NCBI RefSeq assembly: GCF_004379255.2
Contig: NC_056046.1
Location: forward strand, 15,128,001-15,192,000
Length of the DNA stretch: 64,000 nt
Direction of reading: 5' to 3'
DNA from: Salvia splendens
Lineage: Eukaryota; Streptophyta; Magnoliopsida; Lamiales; Lamiaceae
The position numbers were made by a program, and so were the translations under genes. This document shows, piece by piece, positions 58,094 through 64,000 of the stretch (within the stretch, counting starts at the first letter, position 1; every line of letters begins with the position of its first letter). A model generated the notes under the pieces. It was not told the DNA's origin, made no database searches, and saw only the letters and a program-made list of their open reading frames with translations.

Positions 58094-58574
58094 TTGAGGT
58101 TTTGAGTGAAGGATGAATGTGGTGATAGTTTGTATGAGAATTATGAATGAGAGATGATTTGATGTGATAAATGGATGATGAATGTGTGTATTTATAGATG
58201 ATTTTAGAGAAAAAAATAAAAATAAATTCTAAAAAATTCAGAAAAACGGGCAAAAAACGGCCATATTTTTGGGATTTGGAAAATATTTTTATTTTATTTT
58301 TTATCATTATTTAAAATTAAAAACCGAATTTTAAATAAAAAATATATTCAAAGGCAACAGCTATGCCGTTGCCCAATCGCCGCGCGCCACGTGTCCTGCT
58401 CGCTGGCACGGCGCGAGCCCAGTGGCGGCGAGACGCGTCCTTGCCAGCGGCGCGGACGGACGCGGGTTGGGCCGCCACCGTTGTGCATGCTATAAGGAGA
58501 GAAAGAAATTGAAGAGAAAGAAAGTATAATCAGTCGCTCGTTTAGTCCCTCGGCATATCATTTCTCACATTTTA

Positions 58575-59246
58575 AAATATTTAGAATTAACTTAACTCTA
58601 TCTTCTGAAAAGAAAAGTAGAAAAGGATAATTTGAAATCGATGAGTGTTCGTTTTAGAATGAGTCCGAATTTCATAGTAAAATTAAAATTTAATATAGTA
58701 AATCCATATTATACATATGAAGTTGTTATAATTTCGAGATCAAAGTCAACTTATTCATACTACAGACGAATAAAATAGTTTTTTAATATAGTGCCAATAA
58801 AAACTAGTAATCAATAACTTCAAGAATAATGATATTGTATCACTTAATTCATTAACAAGAGTAGGTTTGATTTGAATTTTCTTTAAACCACATTTATTCT
58901 GTTAATTTAATCAAACTAAATGAATGATTCCCTTAATTAAATTCTTATTATTCGGATTTCTAATATTTTAAGAACGAGCATATTGATTGATCGAAATATT
59001 AAGAATTTGAGCTAATAATAATTGTATCAAGTATGTCGAGATGGACAGACATTTGGAATAGTGAAGTTGGCATTTGACTTGCTCTAAGGACAATTACCTG
59101 AAATTTTGGCGAAAGCAGTGAGCTAGTTCTAGAAGCTTTGTGGGAGTATCGAGAAAGTTGAGCATCAATGATCTCAAAAGTATTAATCCAAATTTGTTAT
59201 GCAATTGATTTCAAGGGCTAAAACATTAGTTTGTGGCTGTGGCATA
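58575..59246. other. Intergenic, no gene recognised
   Basis: AT-rich spacer with no coding or repeat signature that I can support. Confidence 0.4.
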
Positions 59247-61253
59247 TTTTAGGAATTAATATGAGATTAATTTCTATCTAAAGAAATTAAATGAAATAGC
59301 GTCACTTTGACTGGGTATTTCTCCAAGAGAGAATCAATGGAGAGAATGATAAACATTAATTTAACTAGGAAACGGTGGTGAACCGAACCATTCGAAGTTC
59401 CAACCGGAGCCCGGGGGGTTATCGTTGTGGCCGGACATTGTTATGGTGTAGGAGTGGAAGAAAGATTGAGAATGGATATGGGAGAATGAAGATGAGAATG
59501 GATATGAGAGAATGAAGATGAGAATGGATATGAGAGAATGAAGATGAGAATTGTGTAGTTTGGTGTGAATTTTTGGGTGTGAAAGTGGGAGGTATTTATA
59601 GATGAAAATGTGTATTTTTAGGGGAAAAAAAAAATTAAAAAGTGGTAAAAAACGGATATATTTTTTTTGGGAAGTGAAATTTTTTTTTTCGGTTTTTTAA
59701 TTAAAAATCGATTTTTAATAAAAAAAAAATTCAAAGGCAACGGCGTGCCACCACGTCGCCTGCTCGCTGGCACGGACGTGCTCTTCGCAGCGAGCAGCGC
59801 CGTGCCAGCGGCGCGAGCGCAGCGGCGGTGGACGAACGCCGTCCGTCCACCGCTGCGCATGCTCTAAAGGCCCTTTTAGTCACACGTTTTTAACCTTATA
59901 TAGTTTTTATTATTTTTTAACATTACTTTTTTTTAAAATAAAATGGCATTCTTGTAAATTTTTCCAAAACTCCCCTTTTATATATGTATAGATTCATTCT
60001 TCTTGATAATAAGAAAATACTCCACACATATTATAAATATGTGTGGTACAAAAAGATCTCCTATAAACTAGGAAAGCAAATCAAATGCAACCACTATAGA
60101 AAGTAAATAAAATCATAACAACTAAATAATACTAAAACATAAATAAACTAAATAAATATACGGAGAGAATATCGGCTCTCTTCCGGAATAAAATAGAATA
60201 TCAGATCCCTATCAACTCCCCATGGTTGAAAACCACTTGGAAGCCAGAAAAATAATCTTCCATCTCAATGTCTTTGTTGGATCTTCGTTTCCAAACAAAA
60301 ATGTATCGCCTGGGACCGCAACGAGTGATGGAGAAATCGTCTTTGGGCATGTAATCTCTTCAGCGACTTCAGTGACATAACTAATTGGGCTATGGGATTT
60401 TGGAGGAAATTTGGTTTTCACCAAATCCATTGGCTCATCTAGCTTTTGAGACGGTTCATCATCATTTTTTACCGTCTCTTCGATGAAGGGATCAGACTTG
60501 ACATTTGTTGTCGGCTCATCGTCTTTTTTGCAGCAGGCTCGATGATAGAATCAGATGTGACCTCCTTTTTAGCCATGACCTCTTTTTTTTGCTAAATATG
60601 CAACTGCCTCCATAATTTTGTTGAGAAGTTTATTCGTCTCGACGAAGTGATGGCATCCTCACCAAAGTTATGATAAACAGCATCCAGAAATTCTTGCCAT
60701 GAACAATCAGGATTCGAGCGTCAATACTTATGGAGCCATATAGATGCTGGATGGTATAAAAATAACCTCACAAAGAACAGACGATCGGAATCAGAAAACA
60801 AATGATAGTAAAAATATTCTTGAATATCAAAAATCCATCTCACGGGGTTAACACCAGAAAATCGAGGAGCAGTAGGAGGGGAGTCTTGAGAGCAAAACAG
60901 ACATGGTGGTAAAAAGGAAATCGATTAGAGGATGAGAACCTAATGAAAACACCAATTTGATAGGAATTAATATGAGATTAATTCCTATCTGAAGAAATTA
61001 AATGAAATAGCGTCACTTTGAGAGAAATGACAGTTTCTCCAAGAGGGAGAACTGATGGAGAGAATGATAAATATTAATTTAATTCATTCTACTTGATAAT
61101 AATAAAAGACTACACACATATTATAAATATGTGTGGTACAAAAAGATCTCCTATAAACTAGAAAAACAAATAAAAAGCAAAATAAACTAAATAAATATAT
61201 GAAAAGAATATCAGCTCCCTTCATGAATAAAATTATTTATCATATCCCTATCA
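59247..61253 (-). mobile_element. Small decayed Gypsy-type LTR element with nested insertion
   Basis: The right LTR is 60958-61253 (TGATAGGAATTAATATGAG to ATCCCTATCA). The left LTR is 59247-60214, split by an insertion at about 59365-59991. It is read on the minus strand: primer-like TTGGTGTTTTCATTAGG inside the right LTR, purine tract CAACCATGGGGAGT by the left. The interior (60215-60957) has a gag-like piece that needs frameshifts to read (PRFSGVNPVRWIFDIQEYF, SWQEFLDAVYHNFGED). Same general design as 54824-56565. Confidence 0.65.
59369..59864 (-). mobile_element. Harbinger fragment F (5' end only)
   Basis: The minus strand starts GAGCATGCGCAGCGGTGGAC after a TAA flank, followed by a GC-rich subterminal part, a leader with repeated TCTCATATCCATTCTCATCT and the ORF1 start MSGHNDNPPGSGWNFEWFG. 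It breaks off after GSPPF. Close relative of the 5' end of element A. Confidence 0.7.
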
Positions 61254-61265
61254 CCATATACTTTT

Positions 61266-61491
61266 ATAAGTTAAGTAGATAGTACTAACATATTCTTTTG
61301 GTTCAAAATTGGTGTTCTAATATTAATATCGACACATACGTGTTTGGAATTTTTTAATATGATGAAGATTATCTTATTTATAAGTTAAGTAGATAGTACT
61401 AACATATTCTTTTGGTTCAAAATTGATGTTCTAATATTAATATCGACACATACGTGTTTGGAATTTTTTAATATGATGGAGATTATCTTAT
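61266..61491. repeat. Direct tandem duplication, period 113 bp
   Basis: TATAAGTTAAGTAGATAGTA at 61266 recurs at 61379, and the units match almost fully (one has TTGGTG, the other TTGATG; GATGAAG against GATGGAG). Confidence 0.8.
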
Positions 61492-61857
61492 ATAATTACT
61501 AGAAAACATGAACACGAATTAAAAATTGAATTGAGACACAGATAAATAAAATATGAGCAAATACATTGTAACATGATTTTTGTTTGACATCATTACGAAT
61601 AAGATTAATTAAATGCAAGAATCTACAGAGTGCAGATATGCGCCACTATGTACTTGCATGGTAATTGGACTATTCATTTTAGAGTAAAAGCAAATAAACA
61701 TCCAAATCTTGTAAATGAGCAAAAAATACTACAAGATATCTTGGAAAGGGGGATATTTACAACTGTTTCTACAAATAGGATTAATTATAGAATATTGTTG
61801 AGTCATAAACACATACATAAAGTGAAGACTAAATTAAGATAGTTAACAACTCCCCTC

Positions 61858-61915
61858 AAGTAAACTTCTAGAAGGATGCGCTCCCGTCTAGTAAACTTCT
61901 AGAAGGATGCGCGCA
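61858..61915. repeat. Short tandem duplication
   Basis: AGTAAACTTCTAGAAGGATG occurs twice, 33 bases apart. Its centre TTCTAGAA is a palindrome. No gene between 61500 and 62060 is recognised. Confidence 0.7.
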
Positions 61916-62063
61916 TAACGGTGAGTTTACGCTGAATTATTCAATGGGTTATCTTATAAAGAGCAATTTAAAACATAGAGTGAACTATAAAAATGGTCCA
62001 TGGATTATAGATTTATCTTCTTCATGGTTCTTGGACTTTAAAAATATTGTCAGTAGCTCCTAG

Positions 62064-62530
62064 ACTAAGGGTTTATTTCAAAATTGGTCATTTTAGTTAC
62101 TTTTTATCCGAAAATGCCCTTTGGAGCATTTGGGCAATTGTCTTTACACATGTTAACTGTTTCAATATAATGTTATTTCAATTATGTACTAAAGCTGATA
62201 TTATTTCAAAATTATTCTTTTTCCCTTTGCTATCTTCAATTTATTTTTTTATTTCAATATTAGATTTAATTTTATAAAATTAAATTTAAAATTTAGATTT
62301 TTAAATATCTATAAATTATTTTTAATTAAAATTATTAATAACAAAGAGAATAAGAAGATAATTTTGAAATAATATCAGATTTAGTACATCATTGAAATAA
62401 TATCATATTGATGAAATAATATCATACTGAAACAGTTAAAATGTGAAAAGATGAAATTATCCAAATGCTCAAAAGGATATTTTCGGATAAAAATAGCCAA
62501 AAGGATCAATTTCGAAATAAACCCGGTATG
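62064..62530. repeat. Foldback repeat with arms of about 115 bp
   Basis: GGGTTTATTTCAAAATTGGT, TTTTTATCCGAAAATGCCCT, GAGCATTTGGG and AACTGTTTCAATAT on the left return in reverse order near 62415-62530. It looks like an old MITE whose ends could not be set. Confidence 0.55.
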
Positions 62531-62639
62531 GAATAACTTTAAAACATTGGTTGTTGTCCCATCTATTAAGATTTTGCGGGGATTAATCACTTCAATATGT
62601 TGTAATATATGGTTTAAGTCCATTAATCTGGAGAATAGC

Positions 62640-63200
62640 CAGAAGCAGGGTCGTCCCGACAAAATCAGAGGCCCTGTGTAAAAATCTAAAATGAGGCCTA
62701 CCACTATAGAAAAAAAGACAATGCATTTTAAAGCTATATGATAATTAAAGAAATATACCATTTCGAACCTCGATTGCATAGTCTTTACTTGAACAACATC
62801 ATTCTTTTGGTGTTCTTTGAAATGAAATCTTCAACGATGTTCTCATATGCAATCTTCTCCAGCATCTCACTCTCGAGTGCGATTATGGCCAAATCATTCA
62901 GTCTATCTTGTGTCATTGTAGAACGCAAACAGGCGGCGTTTGTCGATGAGGAACACCGAACACGAACAAGCGGCTCCCAGGTCTACGATCGGGAAAAGAA
63001 ACCGATCAGAATTGGAGTCACGGTGCTAGAAAAAGGCCTGTGCGTTGCTATACAAGAGAAATAGCTTTGTTGGGCTGAAAAAATAGGAATACATGTATAT
63101 GTGCTGAAATATTTCAGAGGCCCCTGAAAATTGGGTCGCACAGGCCGCACGGGCCAAGGAACGGGCCTGGCCAGAAGAAATATAGACTTCTGGTGGAAAT
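62640..63200. other. Possible hAT-type remnant
   Basis: AGCAGGGTCGTCCCGAC then AGAGGCCCTGTG at 62642-62679, and AGAGGCCCCTG and GAACGGGCCTGGCC at 63115-63175, resemble degenerate hAT ends (CAGGGTCGGCC type). No transposase block is seen. The next stretch to 63780 has no recognised gene. Confidence 0.25.
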
Positions 63201-63781
63201 ATGTTTGGTATCATCTATGAGTTATAAGAAGAAATATTTAAGTATCAATCTTGATATTAAATCAACCAATTAAATCATTTTTTCAAGAAATAAGAAACAT
63301 CTAAATTATACATATAGATATCTATTTTGTGATAAGACCAGGAAAAACATGAATAATGGTTCGATTGATGATAAAATAAAATCTTAATTGGTTTGTGAAT
63401 GATTCAATTGATAATGTTTTGCAATTTAATTGGTAAAGGAGAAATTTTCTTCGGTTAATGACATGGAAAAGAAGATAATTCTCGGTGAAGTTCTCTGCGT
63501 TAGATGATTGAAGAATGATTGGTCAAATTGTTGATTCAGATTCATAAGGATCATTTAACAAAGAATCACTCAACAAACAACCGAGAGTGATAATTGATTA
63601 ACAATTTTATACAACAGAAATGAAAGGTTGGAAATAAAAAGGAAATCGAATTGAACGACACTCACCATGAAATAAAATTAAATCAATAGCACAGGTAAAG
63701 GAAAAATACAAAATAAATACAACAAATCCCTACGACGAAAATCATATACATATACGTGTATATATGTAAATAAAAAAAAAA

Positions 63782-64000
63782 TTAATTGCATATCAAATTT
63801 TCCACCTGTCTAGTGCCCAAATTAATGTCCCAATCACACTTCATTTCCCCAGATTTCTTCTTCTTGATAACCTTAAACAAATGCACCTTCCCACTCAATT
63901 TTGCTTGGCTGCTGAGCTTCAAAATCCCAGAATTGATCTCATTTCTCAATTCAGGACCCGATCCCCTAGCCGTGCTTACATCCACGGAGATCTCAAACTT
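63782..64000 (-). CDS. LEA_2 family membrane-anchored protein (gene d, C-terminal part)
   Basis: 73 codons in frame to the window edge (KFEISVDVSTARGSGPELRN at the edge, SGEMKCDWDINLGTRQVENL near the stop). The protein matches the end of gene a at all but one position (ICN instead of NCN), and the DNA differs at only a few bases plus the final codons. The start and membrane segment are beyond the right edge. It is the result of a recent duplication, in opposite orientation to gene a and about 19 kb away. Confidence 0.85.
   Translation of the reverse strand, partial: KFEISVDVSTARGSGPELRNEINSGILKLSSQAKLSGKVHLFKVIKKKKSGEMKCDWDINLGTRQVENLICN

Larger units (their letters stand above)
54778..58492 (-). 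mobile_element. PIF/Harbinger element E, with a nested LTR element
   Basis: Ends TAGCATCCACAACC (left) and GTTGTGCATGCTA (right) are inverted repeats. Flanks are TGA and TAA, a near match to a 3-bp duplication. The transposase lies on the minus strand. The 3' subterminal part (56570-56800) has the repeated TAATTAAAATNCTAAAAATT motif found in element A. It is split at 54824-56565 by an LTR element. Confidence 0.75.
52528..58570. mobile_element. Long-inverted-repeat element hosting two nested insertions
   Basis: The left arm (about 52528-52980: GAAATGACACGGCGAGGGAC, TTTCTTGCTCTCCGTTTTTC) returns reversed in pieces at 54190-54777 and 58493-58570 (CGAGCGACTG, GTCCCTCGGCATATCATTTC on the other strand). 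ATTTTAAA occurs at or within two bases of both outer ends, a possible target duplication. No coding sequence of its own was recognised. This is a Mutator-like or foldback element. A hAT MITE (52991-54178) and Harbinger E (54778-58492) sit inside. Confidence 0.6.

Overview
This is nuclear DNA from a flowering plant. Genes are intron-rich, the background is AT-rich, and most of the window is transposable elements: Ty1/Copia, Ty3/Gypsy of the Tat type, PIF/Harbinger, hAT, Stowaway and Tourist MITEs, and a probable Helitron. The general look of the genes and repeats suggests an asterid eudicot, possibly Lamiales, but that is an impression and not a proof. I saw no tRNA, rRNA, CRISPR or bacterial-type feature.

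Host genes are few. At the left edge, on the minus strand, are the first seven coding exons of a PIAL-type SUMO E4 ligase gene, which runs off the window; its first intron appears to be a GC-AG intron. Next to it (4.1-5.9 kb) are broken partial copies of the same gene. At 18.6-20.5 kb lies a shortened ABCE (RNase L inhibitor) gene. Its splice frames are all consistent, but it lacks the iron-sulphur domain and the second ATPase domain. From 44.8 kb to the right edge lies a cluster of four LEA_2-type membrane-anchored proteins (44.8 +, 48.2 -, 50.5 -, 63.8 - partial). The first and last are almost identical.

The rest is layered repeats. A Copia element (6.0-18.1 kb) is split by a Harbinger element (7.3-12.6 kb), which is itself split by a 3.4 kb LTR-like insertion. 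A probable Helitron (23.5-24.8 kb) abuts a decayed Harbinger transposase. At 27.7-30.2 kb there is a large palindrome with arms of about 1.1 kb and a Harbinger-type MITE at its centre. At 31.6-38.7 kb is a young Tat-lineage Gypsy element. Its 692-bp LTRs look identical, most of pol is gone, and a four-exon antisense ORF of 826 codons is still open. At 39.1-42.0 kb are a Tourist MITE and a Harbinger transposase whose only damage is six stop codons that all look like C-to-T changes.

The right part (52.5-58.6 kb) is a nest. A long-inverted-repeat element holds a hAT MITE (exact 8-bp target duplication) and a Harbinger element, and the Harbinger holds a 1.74-kb LTR element (exact 5-bp target duplication). 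A small decayed Gypsy element with an inserted Harbinger end (59.2-61.3 kb), short tandem duplications and a foldback repeat (62.1-62.5 kb) follow before the last LEA_2 gene.
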